This document shows positions 24,236 to 24,377 of a DNA stretch of 24,377 nucleotides, piece after piece. The stretch is from contig NZ_CALGNQ010000167.1 in the NCBI RefSeq assembly GCF_937958535.1, positions 1 to 24,377 of the forward strand, written 5' to 3'. The translations under genes were made by a program, and so were the position numbers. The notes under the pieces are model-generated. The model saw only the letters and a program-made list of their open reading frames with translations, was not told the origin of the DNA and did not search any database. Source of the DNA: an uncultured Georgenia sp. GTDB taxonomy: Bacteria > Actinomycetota > Actinomycetes > Actinomycetales > Actinomycetaceae. Positions within the stretch are counted from its first letter, which is position 1. Every line of letters begins with the position of its first letter.

Positions 24236-24241
24236 ACGCTA
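24236..24241 (-). promoter_or_regulatory. Candidate -10 box of pabB (leaderless)
   Basis: TAGCGT on the minus strand ends 7 nt before the GTG at 24228. It fixes the start of pabB about 29 codons inside the longest open frame. Confidence 0.5.
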
Positions 24242-24250
24242 GCGCCCGAG

Positions 24251-24281
24251 TTGGACTCTTCGCCGCACCCTCGGCTAATGT
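24251..24281 (+). promoter_or_regulatory. tRNA-Gly promoter
   Basis: TTGGAC (24251-24256) and TAATGT (24276-24281) are 19 bases apart, slightly long. The tRNA starts 36 bases after the -10 box, leaving a 5' leader of about 29 nt for RNase P to remove. Confidence 0.5.
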
Positions 24282-24316
24282 TGTCCACGCAGCAGGGAGA
24301 ACACCCCGGTTGCAAC

Positions 24317-24377
24317 GCGGATGTGGCTCAGTTGGTAGAGCATCACCTTGCCAAGGTGAGGGTCGCGGGTTCGAGTC
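24317..24377 (+). tRNA. tRNA-Gly (anticodon GCC), cut by the window end
   Basis: The first 61 bases of a tRNA are present: acceptor strand GCGGATG, D arm GCTC/GAGC, anticodon stem TCACC/GGTGA with loop TTGCCAA (anticodon GCC at 24350-24352, reading GGC and GGU), variable loop and the start of the T arm with TTCGAGTC. The 3' half of the T and acceptor stems lies beyond the window. Confidence 0.95.

Noticed and set aside
24229..24315. Longer pabB start with an extra 29 codons
   Set aside because: The extension covers the pabB and tRNA-Gly promoter region, contains no family-like sequence, and the GTG at 24228 has a well-placed -10 box.
22117..24377. tRNA genes as attachment sites of an integrated element
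   Set aside because: Between tRNA-Val and tRNA-Gly lie only housekeeping pab genes. There is no integrase and I saw no direct repeat of a tRNA 3' end.

Overview
The window is chromosomal DNA from a high-GC Gram-positive bacterium. Heavy G/C use at third codon positions, many GTG starts, actinobacterial neighbours such as the DUF3000-ribonuclease D pair, and treX-treY-treZ all point to Actinomycetota. Order Micrococcales (Intrasporangiaceae/Ornithinimicrobiaceae-like) is my best guess from gene content; no marker gene in the window settles it. Coding density is very high, no stretch over 300 bases lacks a gene, and I see no insertion sequence, CRISPR array, prophage or replication origin.

Layout. 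1-123: intergenic, with a strong hairpin. 124-4165 (minus): DUF3000, ribonuclease D and a FadB-type beta-oxidation enzyme. 4255-5511 (plus): an ATP-grasp carboxylate-amine ligase resembling D-aspartate ligases. 5481-6368 (minus): an RlmA-type 23S rRNA methyltransferase. 6429-8216 (plus): YaaA and a luciferase-like oxidoreductase. 8272-10385 (plus): two tandem FemXAB aminoacyltransferases. 10375-10860 (minus): a small Rossmann/Usp-like protein of unknown role. 10971-17354 (minus): the treX-treY-treZ operon, which turns glycogen or maltodextrin into trehalose. 17422-18062 (plus): a frameshifted gene joining a YgjV-type membrane domain to a GNAT-like domain. 18066-22032: a formamide/short-amide module made of a MarR regulator (minus), then on the plus strand an AmiC-like amide sensor, FmdB zinc ribbon, AmiS/UreI channel and FmdA formamidase. 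22077-24377: a terminator, tRNA-Val(CAC), the pabB-pabC folate pair and the start of tRNA-Gly(GCC).

How the genes work together. In the amide module AmiS should admit formamide or similar amides and FmdA should hydrolyse them to ammonium and formate. AmiC lacks a signal peptide and has no ABC transporter genes beside it, so it looks like a cytosolic sensor. A perfect -35 box (TTGACA) in front of fmdB is followed by an AT-rich dyad covering the spacer and -10 region, which is what a MarR-repressed, inducible promoter would look like. No AmiR-type antiterminator is present. This is the most system-like locus in the window. The ATP-grasp ligase and the two FemXAB proteins together suggest an interpeptide bridge in the peptidoglycan ending in a D-amino dicarboxylic acid.

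Across the window several genes have a TANNNT -10 box placed 6-7 nt before the start codon. This implies leaderless transcription and fixes the starts of DUF3000, ribonuclease D, yaaA and pabB.
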